Shown here: one piece after another, positions 1-8,232 of the stretch
Layout of the letters: the number at the start of each line of letters is the position of its first letter
Numbering within the stretch: position 1 is the stretch's first letter
NCBI GenBank assembly: GCA_003482555.1
Contig: DMYQ01000339.1
Span: 1-22,419, forward strand
Direction: 5' to 3'
From: Janthinobacterium sp.
GTDB lineage: Bacteria > Pseudomonadota > Gammaproteobacteria > Burkholderiales > Burkholderiaceae_D
DNA length: 22,419 bases
Translations under genes and position numbers: made by a program
The notes under the pieces: generated by a model
The model's input: the letters and a program-made list of their open reading frames with translations, nothing else
What the model was told of the DNA's origin: nothing
Databases searched by the model: none

Positions 1-155
1 GAATTGTGCCACTGCTGGATGCCGGCGATTTCCGGGGCCGGGCCATAGTCGGCCAGGGTCGATGCCTGCGCCGTGAACGTGGCGAGACCGGCACTGGCCA
101 CCAGTACGCCCAGTGCCGCGATGGCCGATGCCGATATAGTCAAAAGTTTCTTCAT
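1..155 (-). CDS. Exported thioredoxin/TlpA-like protein, N-terminus only (cut by window edge)
   Basis: The first 51 codons are visible, starting at the ATG whose first base is 155. The translation opens with MKKLLTISAS, then an Ala/Leu/Val-rich segment ending near AQA: a typical Sec signal peptide of about 30 residues. It continues with a mature start that includes PAPEIAGIQQWHN. Stretches of the form APEFxGIxxWxN are known just before the redoxin domain of periplasmic thioredoxin-like and DipZ-type proteins, so a periplasmic thiol-disulfide or redoxin role is inferred. The CxxC motif would lie beyond the window and is not seen. A weak GGTGA lies about 6 nt before the start. The gene follows the DUF2147 gene by 57 bp on the same strand. 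It may be outside the biosynthetic operon. Confidence 0.55.
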   Translation of the reverse strand, partial: MKKLLTISASAIAALGVLVASAGLATFTAQASTLADYGPAPEIAGIQQWHN

Positions 156-170
156 GATGTCACCGAGTGA

Positions 171-210
171 GTTGCCGCGTGGTTGACGGCGCGGTTGCCG
201 CGTAATTGAC
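171..210. repeat. Two-copy tandem repeat, 23-bp period
   Basis: GTTGCCGCGT occurs at 171-180 and again at 194-203, each followed by two variable bases and TTGAC (183-187 and 206-210). Each copy is thus a 17-base unit with only two differences, spaced 23 bp apart, about two helical turns. It lies in the 57-bp gap between the DUF2147 stop and the thioredoxin-like start. It could be a regulator-binding site or a chance duplication. Confidence 0.5.
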
Positions 211-212
211 GC

Positions 213-671
213 TTACTTGCTGGCCTGGGCTACCGGCGGCGCGGGACGACGCCACACCTGGACCTTGGCCTGCTCGGGATTGTCGGCGTAGATGCTCAGC
301 TTGAGCTGGTCCGTGCCCAGCGCCGTCAGACGGCTGTTGTAGGTTTTGTTGTCTTCACGGTTATAGATGTGGCCCTGCCAGCCGCCGCCTTCCATCGGCT
401 GCAGGTCGAACATGATCTTCTTGCCGATCGGCGAAGCGGCACCGGCGGCCGGCGCCATGGCCACGGCCGGATTGCTCATCGCCTTGTTCGCAATCACGCG
501 CACGATGGTGCCGCAGTAAGCCTGGCCGCAGGCCGCGATTTCCACTTCCAGGTTGCCGCTCTCGGTGATCCAGCGGCCCGCTTCGGGCGAAGCTTGCTGG
601 GCGCGGGCGCCGGCGCCGACGATGGCCAGCGAAGCGGACAGCAGGAGCAGGGTGTGTTTTAACAGTTTCAT
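213..671 (-). CDS. Secreted DUF2147 family protein (first of two paralogues)
   Basis: A 152-residue protein. The ATG at 671 is preceded by GAGG about 8 nt upstream and begins a clear signal peptide (MKLLKHTLLL..., likely cleaved after GARA, residue 24). A longer reading frame continues upstream to 860, but that part lacks a signal peptide and overlaps the efflux gene. The mature part shows DUF2147 hallmarks: W-x-T/S-x-SGNLEVEIA, a Cys pair (C48, C53) in CGQAYCG, and GWQGHIYNREDNKTY. The usual family ending, a GY..xLFGxTQxW stretch, is replaced by a divergent segment ending KVQVWRR. The biochemical function of the family is not established; it is found in the periplasm or cell envelope. A paralogue lies at 8233-8718. 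The 157-bp gap upstream leaves room for its own promoter. Confidence 0.85.
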   Translation of the reverse strand: MKLLKHTLLLLSASLAIVGAGARAQQASPEAGRWITESGNLEVEIAACGQAYCGTIVRVIANKAMSNPAVAMAPAAGAASPIGKKIMFDLQPMEGGGWQGHIYNREDNKTYNSRLTALGTDQLKLSIYADNPEQAKVQVWRRPAPPVAQASK

Positions 672-828
672 GGTGTTTTCCTCATATGGATTGCGCGCGG
701 CGCACATGCGCCTGGCGAGAATCTGTATTAAATGCCGCCGATGTATCTGTACTGTGTCCTGCGGGGCGTCTTGGTACGGGCCTGTATCTGGCGGCGCGCC
801 ATACACACTGCGATACAAATCTCGGCGC
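672..828 (-). promoter_or_regulatory. Gap between efflux operon and DUF2147 gene, with repeated CTGTAT motifs
   Basis: This 157-bp gap is the longest on the minus strand inside the gene array. On the plus strand the motif CTGTA(T/C) recurs at about 723-728, 747-752 and 782-787, and a GATACA lies near 812. A short GGCGCA-TG-TGCGCC stem sits close to the DUF2147 start. No convincing sigma-70 pair was found. It may hold a promoter for the two leftmost genes or a terminator for the pump genes, but neither is demonstrated. Confidence 0.25.
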
Positions 829-2211
829 TCACGAAGCGTCCCAGCCGCCTCCCAATGCACGGATCAGGGCCACGGTGGCCACGGCGCGGCTGCCCCGCAA
901 TTGCACGGCATTGCGTTCGACGCGGGCCAGGTTGCGCCTTGCATCGAGCAAGTCCAGGTAGCTGGAACGCCCGCCCCGGTACAGTTGCTGGGCCAGGTCG
1001 GCCGCCCGCTGGGCCGACTGCAGGGCGCTGTCGACTTGCGCGCTCTGCCGCGCCAGGATGCGCAGGCCGGCCACGTTGTCCTCCACTTCCGCGAACGCCT
1101 GCAGCACTTGCAGGCGCCACGTCGCCGCCGCCTCGTCATAGACCGCTTCGCTGCGCGCGATGCCGGCCTGGCGCCGGCCACCGTCAAACAGGGGCATGGC
1201 CAGCACGGCATCGAACAGCCAGCTGCGCCCTGCCCCGCCGAACAGCTCACCCACGGTGCCGCCCACACCGGCGCCGCCGCCGCCCAGGGTCAGGCTGGGC
1301 AGCAGCGACGATCGGGCCACCCCTATGCGGGCCTGGGCCGCCTCCAGCGCGCGCTGGGCCGCGCCGATATCGGGACGCCTCTCCAGCAGGGACGAGGGCA
1401 GGCCGGCCGGGATGCGCGGCAAGACCAGGTCCGCTTCCAGGGGCCGGGCCGGCGCGCCGAAGCTGGCGGCAGGCCTGCCCAGCAGCACGGCCAGGCCATG
1501 CTCGAACTGGGCGCGCTGGTTTTGCAGGCCAATGGCGTCGGCGCGCGCGCCGGCCAGCTCCGTGCGCGCGCGCACCAGGTCGAATTCACCGATGTCGCCC
1601 AGCTCGTAGCGCCGCTGGGTCACGCTCACATGCTCTTCCCACAGCTGGGCCGTGCGTTCCAGCGAACGCAGTTCCGCATCCGTGGCGCGCAGGCGGAACC
1701 AGGTTTGCGCCACGTCGGCTTGCAGCACCAGCATCAGGGCACCGTAGCTCGCTTGCTGGGCTTGGGCGTCGGCCTCGGCCGCCTTGCTGGCGGCTCCGAT
1801 GCGGCGGAACAGATCCAGCTCGTAGCTGGCCGTCAGGCCGGCCTGCCAGTTGGTCGCGGCCAAACCAGGCGGCGTGACGCCGCGTTGCACGCCAGCCTGG
1901 GCGCCCACCTGCACGCTGCGGTCGGCATCCGCAATGCCGGCCACGGCCCTGGCCTGGCGCACGCGCGCCGCTGCCACGGCCAGGCTGGCATTGGCTTGTG
2001 TCGCTTCGGCGATCAGGCTATCGAGTTCAAGACTGTGGAAGACTTGCCACCAGCGTCCGTCCGGCTGCACGGGCGCGGCGGCGGCCGCGGGCGGCGCGGC
2101 TTCCTTGAAGGCGGCGGGCACGCTCAATTCAGGCGGCGCCTTGGCCGGGATGGTGCCGCAGCCGGTCAGCAGGGCCGCCCCCAGCAGGCTGCCGTTCAAG
2201 AGGGCGCGCAT
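829..2211 (-). CDS. RND efflux outer-membrane factor lipoprotein (NodT/OprM family)
   Basis: A 460-residue outer-membrane channel subunit of a tripartite pump. The N-terminus carries a lipoprotein signal with lipobox LTGC (lipidated Cys at residue 18). Next comes the WWQVF..LELDSLIAEA stretch typical of NodT-family factors, then two long TolC-type repeat halves rich in Ala, Gln and Leu. LLERRPDIGAAQRALEAA is the conserved signature at the start of the second half, and FAEVEDNVAGL is near the end. The length is normal for the family. The ATG overlaps the transporter stop by one base (TGATG), with GGGAGG about 7 nt upstream, so the two are translationally coupled. It should form the exit duct for whatever the pump captures, here probably the PKS-NRPS product. 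Confidence 0.95.
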   Translation of the reverse strand: MRALLNGSLLGAALLTGCGTIPAKAPPELSVPAAFKEAAPPAAAAAPVQPDGRWWQVFHSLELDSLIAEATQANASLAVAAARVRQARAVAGIADADRSVQVGAQAGVQRGVTPPGLAATNWQAGLTASYELDLFRRIGAASKAAEADAQAQQASYGALMLVLQADVAQTWFRLRATDAELRSLERTAQLWEEHVSVTQRRYELGDIGEFDLVRARTELAGARADAIGLQNQRAQFEHGLAVLLGRPAASFGAPARPLEADLVLPRIPAGLPSSLLERRPDIGAAQRALEAAQARIGVARSSLLPSLTLGGGGAGVGGTVGELFGGAGRSWLFDAVLAMPLFDGGRRQAGIARSEAVYDEAAATWRLQVLQAFAEVEDNVAGLRILARQSAQVDSALQSAQRAADLAQQLYRGGRSSYLDLLDARRNLARVERNAVQLRGSRAVATVALIRALGGGWDAS

Positions 2212-5200
2212 CAGGCGCCTCCCGCCAGCGGCAGACCGGGGCCCGCCAACGGACGCCCCTTCTTGCGCACGGCCAGGCGTTGCGCCGCCATGCGCAGCAA
2301 CACATAGAACAGCGGCGTGAAGAACAGGCCGAACAGGGTCACGCCCAGCATGCCGCTGAACACGGCCACGCCCATCGCGTGGCGCATTTCAGAACCGGCG
2401 CCGCTCGAATACACGAGCGGTAGCACGCCCATGATGAAGGCGATCGAGGTCATCAGTATGGGCCGCAGGCGCAGGCGGCAGGCTTCCAGCGCGGCCGGCA
2501 CGATGGCGCGGCCCCGCAGCTCCAGTTCGCGCGCAAATTCGACGATCAGGATGGCGTTCTTCGACGCCAGCCCGACCAGCACGAGCAGGGCGATCTGCGT
2601 GAAGATATTATTGTCGCCGCCACTCAGCTTGACGCCCACGAGAGCGCACAGGATGGACATCGGCACGATCAGGATCACGGCCAGCGGCAGGGTCCAGCTT
2701 TCATACTGGGCCGCCAGCACGAGGAAGACCAGCAGTAAGCACAGGGGAAACACCAGCAGCATGGTATTGCCGGCCAGGATGTTCTGGTAACTGAGCTCGG
2801 TCCACTCGAAGGACACACCCTTCGGCAATACCTGGTGCGCCAGTTGCTCCATCGCAGCCTGGGCCTGGCCGGAGGACACGCCGGGCGCCGGGGCGCCGTT
2901 GATGTCGGCCGCCACATAGGCGTTGTAGCGCTGCACCCGATCCGGGCCGTAGCTATCGCTCAGCTGCATCAGGGCCGACAGGGGTATCATCTCGCCCTTG
3001 TTGCTGCGCACCTGGAGCTGGGACACATCCTGGGCATGGGAACGGAACGGCGCGTCGGCCTGGACTCGCACCTGGTAGGTGCGGCCAAACTGGTTGAAGT
3101 CGTTCACATACAGGGAGCCGAGATTGATCTGCATGGTCTGGTTGATGGTCGACAGGGGCACGCCCAACTGCTTGGCGCGCTGACGGTCGACGTCGGCGAA
3201 CAGCTGCGGCGCATTGATCTGGAAGCTGGAGAACACGGCGCCCAGGCGGGGGTCCTGGCGGGCCTGCTTCTGCAAGGCCTGCACGGCCTTGTACAACTCA
3301 TCGAAGCCGACATTGCCGCGATCTTCCAGGAACAGCTTGAAGCCGCCGATGGTGCCCAGACCGTTGACGGGCGGCGGCGGGAACACGCGGATGGTGGCGC
3401 CCTGGATGACCGCCAGGCGCTGGTTGATTTCCGCCGCGATGGCCGGCCCGGCCAGGGTCTTGCCCTTGCGCTCATCGAAGGGCTTGAGGCCGAAGAACAC
3501 GACGCCGGCATTGGTCGCATTGGTCAGGCCATTGATCGACAAGCCGGGGAAGGCGACGGCACTTTCCACGCCCGGCACTTCGCTGGCGATGGCCGACATG
3601 CGCCGGATGATCGTGTCGGTGCGGTCCAGCGAGGCGGCGTCTGGCAACTGGGCGAAGCCGACCAGGTACTGCTTGTCTTGCAGCGGCACGAAGCCGGACG
3701 GCACGTTCTGGAACATGAACAGGGCGCCCAGGGCCAGCATGCCATACAGGGCCAGCGAGGCGCGCTTGCGCCCCAGCACCTTGCCGACCCGGCTTTCATA
3801 GCCGACCGAAGCGCGTCCGAACACGCGGTTGAAACGCGTGAAGAAAGAGCCACAATAGCGGTTGATGAAGCGGGTCAGCCTGTCGTCCGGGGCGCCGTGC
3901 GGCTGTAGCAGCGCGGCCGCCAGGGCCGGCGCCAGGGTCAGCGAGCTGAAGGCGGAAATCACCGTGGAAATGGCGATGGTCAGCGCGAACTGGCGGTAAA
4001 ACTGGCCCGTCAGGCCGGACACGAAGGCAACCGGCACGAACACGGCGCACAGCACGAGGGCAATGGCGATGATGGGGCCACTGACTTCTTGCATGGCCAG
4101 CACGGTGGCGTCGCGCGGCGACAGACCGCCGGCGATGTTGCGCTCCACGTTTTCCACGACGACGATGGCGTCGTCGACGACGATGCCGATGGCCAGCACG
4201 AGGCCGAACAGCGACAGGGTGTTGATGGAAAAGCCGAAAGCCAGCATGACGGCAAAGGTGCCGACGATGGACACGGGCACGGCCAGCAGGGGGATCACGG
4301 AAGCGCGCCAGCTTTGCAGGAAGACGATCACCACCAGCACCACCAGGGCGATGGCTTCGAGCAGCGTCAGCACGACGGCCTTGATCGAGGCACGCACGAA
4401 CTGGGTCGGGTCATACACCACGCGGTAGTCCACGCCCTGCGGGAAATCCTGCTTCAATTCGTCCATGCGGGCGCGCACGTCGGCCGACAGCTGCAGCGCG
4501 TTCGCGCCGGGCGCTTCGAAGATGGCGATGGCGGCGGCCGGCTTGTTGTTCAGCAGCGAACGCACGGCATAGGAATCGGCGCCCAGTTCAATGCGGGCCA
4601 CGTCGCGCAGCAGGGTCAGGGCGCCGTCGGCGCCCGTGCGCACGACGATCTCGCCGAATTGCTCGACCGTCTGCAGGCGGCCCTGGGTCTTCACGGCCAG
4701 CTGGAACTCGGCCTGCTGGGACGGGGCGGCGCCGATGGTGCCGGCCGCCACCTGGACGTTCTGTTCGCGAATGGCCTCGACGACGTCGCCGGCCGTCATG
4801 CCGCGCGCCGCGATCTTTTGCGGATCGAGCCAGACCCGCATGGCGTAGTCGCCCGCGCCGAACAACACGGTGTCGCCCATGCCGGGGATGCGCGCCAGTT
4901 GGTCGCGCACATTGAGGATCAGGTAGTTGCGCAGGTAGACATCGTCATAGCGCCCGCTCGGGGACACCAGATGCACCAACATGCTCAAGTTGGGCGCCCG
5001 CTTGAGAGTGGACACGCCCAGTTGGCGCACTTCGTCCGGCAGCCGCGGCAGCGCGCGCTGGACCCGGTTCTGCACCTGGGCTTCGGCCGTCTGCACATTG
5101 GTGCCGACCTTGAAGGTGATGGTCAGGGTCAGCGCGCCGTCGGCCGTGGCCTGGGACGCCATGTAGAGCATATTGTCGGTACCGTTGATCTGCTGTTCCA

Positions 5201-5399
5201 GCGGCGCGGCCACGGTTTCGGCCAGCACTTGCGGGGTGGCGCCCGGATACTGGGCGCGCACGATGACGGAAGGGGGCACCACTTCCGGGTATTCGGCGAC
5301 CGGCAGGCTGAACATGGACAGCAGGCCGGCCACGAAGATACCGATGGACAGCACGGCGGCCAGGATGGGCCGCTCGATAAAGATGCGGGAAAAGTTCAT
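2211..5399 (-). CDS. RND multidrug efflux transporter, HAE1 family (AcrB-like)
   Basis: A 1062-residue inner-membrane proton/drug antiporter of full family length. It begins MNFSRIFIERP, the usual HAE1 N-terminal helix with FxxRP. Two periplasmic porter/docking regions alternate with two sets of six membrane helices. The proton-relay acidic pair in TM4 is present as D409-D410 (IGIVVDDAIVVVENVERN), and the TM10 lysine is present in LVGLASKNAILIVEFA. PxxxxxxFFTPLFYVLL-type sequence closes the last helix. The ATG at 5399 overlaps the adaptor stop as ATGA, with GGGAG about 8 nt upstream. Its position directly downstream of the PKS-NRPS accessory genes suggests export of, or self-protection from, the product. 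A generalist drug pump is the alternative. Confidence 0.97.
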   Translation of the reverse strand: MNFSRIFIERPILAAVLSIGIFVAGLLSMFSLPVAEYPEVVPPSVIVRAQYPGATPQVLAETVAAPLEQQINGTDNMLYMASQATADGALTLTITFKVGTNVQTAEAQVQNRVQRALPRLPDEVRQLGVSTLKRAPNLSMLVHLVSPSGRYDDVYLRNYLILNVRDQLARIPGMGDTVLFGAGDYAMRVWLDPQKIAARGMTAGDVVEAIREQNVQVAAGTIGAAPSQQAEFQLAVKTQGRLQTVEQFGEIVVRTGADGALTLLRDVARIELGADSYAVRSLLNNKPAAAIAIFEAPGANALQLSADVRARMDELKQDFPQGVDYRVVYDPTQFVRASIKAVVLTLLEAIALVVLVVIVFLQSWRASVIPLLAVPVSIVGTFAVMLAFGFSINTLSLFGLVLAIGIVVDDAIVVVENVERNIAGGLSPRDATVLAMQEVSGPIIAIALVLCAVFVPVAFVSGLTGQFYRQFALTIAISTVISAFSSLTLAPALAAALLQPHGAPDDRLTRFINRYCGSFFTRFNRVFGRASVGYESRVGKVLGRKRASLALYGMLALGALFMFQNVPSGFVPLQDKQYLVGFAQLPDAASLDRTDTIIRRMSAIASEVPGVESAVAFPGLSINGLTNATNAGVVFFGLKPFDERKGKTLAGPAIAAEINQRLAVIQGATIRVFPPPPVNGLGTIGGFKLFLEDRGNVGFDELYKAVQALQKQARQDPRLGAVFSSFQINAPQLFADVDRQRAKQLGVPLSTINQTMQINLGSLYVNDFNQFGRTYQVRVQADAPFRSHAQDVSQLQVRSNKGEMIPLSALMQLSDSYGPDRVQRYNAYVAADINGAPAPGVSSGQAQAAMEQLAHQVLPKGVSFEWTELSYQNILAGNTMLLVFPLCLLLVFLVLAAQYESWTLPLAVILIVPMSILCALVGVKLSGGDNNIFTQIALLVLVGLASKNAILIVEFARELELRGRAIVPAALEACRLRLRPILMTSIAFIMGVLPLVYSSGAGSEMRHAMGVAVFSGMLGVTLFGLFFTPLFYVLLRMAAQRLAVRKKGRPLAGPGLPLAGGA

Positions 5400-6616
5400 T
5401 GCAGCGCTCCCGCCGCGGTCTTGGGCGCAGCCGGGGTAGCATCGGCCAGCGCGGCGCGCGGGCCGGGCTCCATTGCCGCCATCTGCGCCTTGAGCGCCTG
5501 GCCCGGCTTGACCCGTTGCAGGCCGTCGACGACGATGTTCTCGCCTGCGCGCAGGCCCTCGCGCACGACGCGCAGGCCATCCACAACAGGGCCCAGCGTC
5601 ACGGCCCGGTACTCGGCCTGCTGCCGCGCTCCGATCACATACACGAACTTGTGGCTCTGATCCGTGCCGATGGCTCGTTCGTCGATCAGAACGGCCTTGC
5701 CCGCCGCGGCCAGGTTGCCGCCCAGACGCACGCGCGCGAACAGGCCGGGCACCAGCATCTGGTCTTCATTGGCCAGGATGGCGCGCATACGCACGCTGCC
5801 CGTGGCGCGCTCGAAACGGTTGTCGACGAAGTCCAGCTTGCCCTTGTGGGGAAAGCCGCGCTCACTGGCCAGACCCACCGCCACATCGACAGCGGCGCCG
5901 CGCCGGGCGGCCGGTCCGACGCGCAGGAAGGTCGCTTCGTCGCCATCGAAACTGGCGTAGATTTGCTGGTCCGACACGACGGAGCTGAGCACAACGCTGG
6001 GATCGATCAGATTGCCGCGCGTGACTTCGGCTTTCGACACCCGTCCCGCGATCGGGGCTTCGATGCGGGTGTAGCCGAGATTCAGCCTGGCCGCCTGGAA
6101 GGCCGCCTGGGCGGCCCGCTGCTGGGCGTCCAGCTTCTTCAGGGCCGCTGTTCTTTCATCGACTTCGCGCTGGGCGATGGCCCGCTCGGCCAGCAGGTGC
6201 CGGGCCCGCGCCAGTTCCAGCTGGGCCAGTTCCGCTTCCGCCCGCACGGCCATCAGGCCGGCCTGGCTGCGGTCGACTTCCGCCTGGAAGGGGGCGGGAT
6301 CGATCTCGAACAATAGTTGGCCCTTGCGCACTGCGGCGCCGGGCTGGAAATGAATGGCCGTCAGGTAACCGCCCACGCGGGCGCGGATGTTCACCTGCTC
6401 GACCGCTTCCAGCCTGCCGCTGAATTCCTGGGTCGGGGCGATTTCCTTCTCCACGACGGTGGCGCCCGTGACGGCGGCCGCCGCGACTGGCGCTCCAGAT
6501 CCGGCCGCCTTGGAGGCGACACTGCCAGCCCCATCGCAGCCGGCCAGGCCCAGCGCCACCGCGCTGGCGGCCAGCGCCAGGCCGGCGCGCCTTGCGCCGG
6601 AAGTCCAATTGCTCAT
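5396..6616 (-). CDS. RND efflux periplasmic adaptor lipoprotein (membrane fusion protein)
   Basis: A 406-residue HlyD/AcrA-type adaptor linking transporter and outer-membrane channel. It has a lipoprotein signal with lipobox LAGC (Cys27). The N-terminal lipoyl half-motif EAVEQVNIRARVGGYL is followed by FQPGAAVRKGQLLFEIDP, then a helical hairpin rich in Ala, Glu and Gln. The second lipoyl half is NLGYTRIEAPIAGRVSKAEV and leads into the beta-barrel and membrane-proximal domains. AGAxxxRRAGLA at the start is ordinary. The ATG at 6616 has AGAGGA about 6 nt upstream. It follows the PPTase by 15 bp, which ties the pump to the biosynthetic operon. Confidence 0.95.
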   Translation of the reverse strand: MSNWTSGARRAGLALAASAVALGLAGCDGAGSVASKAAGSGAPVAAAAVTGATVVEKEIAPTQEFSGRLEAVEQVNIRARVGGYLTAIHFQPGAAVRKGQLLFEIDPAPFQAEVDRSQAGLMAVRAEAELAQLELARARHLLAERAIAQREVDERTAALKKLDAQQRAAQAAFQAARLNLGYTRIEAPIAGRVSKAEVTRGNLIDPSVVLSSVVSDQQIYASFDGDEATFLRVGPAARRGAAVDVAVGLASERGFPHKGKLDFVDNRFERATGSVRMRAILANEDQMLVPGLFARVRLGGNLAAAGKAVLIDERAIGTDQSHKFVYVIGARQQAEYRAVTLGPVVDGLRVVREGLRAGENIVVDGLQRVKPGQALKAQMAAMEPGPRAALADATPAAPKTAAGALQ

Positions 6617-6631
6617 GCTATTCCTCTCGAA

Positions 6632-7417
6632 TTATTGACAGACTGCTTGCGGTGCGAAGCTTTGCGCCTGGGCGCCCAATTCCGCTACATCGATGATCCT
6701 CAGCGCCACGGCGGGCGTAAAACAACTGGACTGGCGCTCCCAGCACAGGGCAAGCTGGCAGCCGGGCAGCGCGTTCAGCACGGTGAAGCCCCAGTGCGCG
6801 TCCGCATCCTTGTCGAAGGCGTCCTGCACCAGCACCGTGCCGTCGCTCATTGGCACGAAGCTGATTTCGTCGAGCTGGCCGGCGATGCTGCCGCCCCTGG
6901 CCTTCAGATAGGCCTCCTTCAAGGTCCAGTAGTAGAAAAACCGTTCGCGCCTGGCTTCCCCCTCCAGTCGCATCAAGTCGGCCTGCTCGAAAGGCGAGTA
7001 ATGGCGGGCGGCGACATCCTCACAATTCGTCGCCCGCCCCAGCGCTTCGATGTCGATACCGACCTGGCGCCGCCAGGCCAGCGCACAGGCCAGGTGATTG
7101 CCGCTGTGCGAAATATTGAATTCCAGGCCGCTGTCGGCAAAGGCGCCCGTCAATACCGGCTTGCCGCCCTTCTCGATGCGCAGCGCGCAGCGCGGCGCGG
7201 AAAACTCCGGCAGCGGCGGCAGGTGGTGGCGCAGCATCAGTTGCAACAACGCCCTGCCGTGGATGTACAGTACGCTGGCCCCTTCATGGCGGTAGGCCAG
7301 CGCATGGGCTTGCTCCGCGTCGCTCAAGAGGCCGGGAAAGCGCAGGAGGGCGGCATAACGGTCGCTGCCCCCCGTATCAAGGTTCAGCAACCAGACCGCG
7401 ACGGTGTTGGGTGACAT
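6632..7417 (-). CDS. Sfp-type 4'-phosphopantetheinyl transferase
   Basis: This enzyme transfers 4'-phosphopantetheine from CoA to the conserved Ser of carrier domains, here expected to be S2031 of the PKS and S1060 of the NRPS. The 261-residue product from the ATG at 7417 carries the family motifs: FNISHSGNHLACAL, then VGIDIE with Mg-binding D122 and E124, then FYYWTLKEAYLKARG with E168 and K172. The length of about 260 and the WxxKEA spacing fit the Sfp/Gsp group rather than AcpS. The frame is open upstream to 7486, but that extension would overlap the thioesterase gene. The 7417 start leaves a 7-bp gap, though the SD there is weak (GAG). Confidence 0.95.
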   Translation of the reverse strand: MSPNTVAVWLLNLDTGGSDRYAALLRFPGLLSDAEQAHALAYRHEGASVLYIHGRALLQLMLRHHLPPLPEFSAPRCALRIEKGGKPVLTGAFADSGLEFNISHSGNHLACALAWRRQVGIDIEALGRATNCEDVAARHYSPFEQADLMRLEGEARRERFFYYWTLKEAYLKARGGSIAGQLDEISFVPMSDGTVLVQDAFDKDADAHWGFTVLNALPGCQLALCWERQSSCFTPAVALRIIDVAELGAQAQSFAPQAVCQ

Positions 7418-7424
7418 GGCTGGC

Positions 7425-8204
7425 TCACGCGTAACGGCGCAGGTCGGCGAAATCGGGCGCGAAATGGCGCTGCTCCAGCGCCGCATCGACCAACTGCAAC
7501 AGTTGGTCCTGGGCCGACTTCAAAAAGAAATGCCCACCCGGCAATTCCGTCAGGCTGAAGGCGGAGCGGGTCTGCTCGCGCCAGGCCAGCATGTCCGCAG
7601 CCGGCGCGGCCGCATCCTGCTCGCCGCAAAAGGCCACGATTTCACTGCTGATCAGGTGCCGCTCCGGATCAGCGCAGGTTTCGATCATGGAGAAATCCGC
7701 GCGCAGGGTCGGCAGCACCATGCGCAGCAGCTCAGGCGATTCCAGCACGCCGCCCGGAATGCCGCCGTAGCGTATCAGCTGGCGCAGGAAGTCCAGATCC
7801 GGCAGCTTGTGCAGCACGGGCCGGCGGGCCGGCACATGGGGCGCATGGAAGGCGCTGAGGAAGAGCTTGTCGGGCTGGGGCAACTGGGCCTTGGCCAAGT
7901 GGCGCGCCAGCGTCCAGGCGGTCAGGGCGCCCATGCTGTGGCCAAAGAAAGAGAACGGCCGATCCAGCAAGGGCGCGATCTCCGGCAAAAGCTGGGCCAT
8001 CAGGGCATCCATACTGTCAAAGGGCGCTTCTTCGATGCGCATCTCCCGGCCCGGCAGATTGACCGCCATCAGTTCAACGCCGGGCAGCCGGGCAGGCCAC
8101 TGGCGGTAAATCGACGAGCCGCCACCCGCGAACGGAAAGGTAAACAGGCGGTAGGGCGCGTTGATATTGCTTGAGAAATTATTGAACCAGGTAGCGTTAT
8201 GCAT
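7425..8204 (-). CDS. Type II thioesterase (editing alpha/beta hydrolase, GrsT/RifR-like)
   Basis: A 259-residue external thioesterase that clears misprimed or stalled acyl groups from carrier domains. The oxyanion region FPFAGGGSSIYRQW is at about 23-36. The nucleophile elbow is GHSMGA with Ser90. Asp197 (GEQDAAAP) and His225 (GGHFFLK) complete the canonical triad. LPGREMRIEEAP is the conserved family stretch after strand 2. The start at 8204 has AAGGTG about 8 nt upstream. It sits 28 bp downstream of a DUF2147 gene and 7 bp upstream of the PPTase. Unlike the integral TE domain in the NRPS, it keeps a serine nucleophile. Confidence 0.95.
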   Translation of the reverse strand: MHNATWFNNFSSNINAPYRLFTFPFAGGGSSIYRQWPARLPGVELMAVNLPGREMRIEEAPFDSMDALMAQLLPEIAPLLDRPFSFFGHSMGALTAWTLARHLAKAQLPQPDKLFLSAFHAPHVPARRPVLHKLPDLDFLRQLIRYGGIPGGVLESPELLRMVLPTLRADFSMIETCADPERHLISSEIVAFCGEQDAAAPAADMLAWREQTRSAFSLTELPGGHFFLKSAQDQLLQLVDAALEQRHFAPDFADLRRYA

Positions 8205-8232
8205 CGTTCTTCACCTTGGGGAAAATGGAATG

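Noticed and set aside
672..860. Upstream extension of the DUF2147 frame to 860 (63 extra residues)
   Set aside because: The extension is Arg/Gln-rich, overlaps the end of the efflux lipoprotein gene and would bury a clear signal peptide. The ATG at 671 has a good SD.
7418..7486. Upstream start for the PPTase at 7486
   Set aside because: It would overlap the thioesterase coding region. The extra residues have no family similarity, and the start at 7417 gives normal family length.
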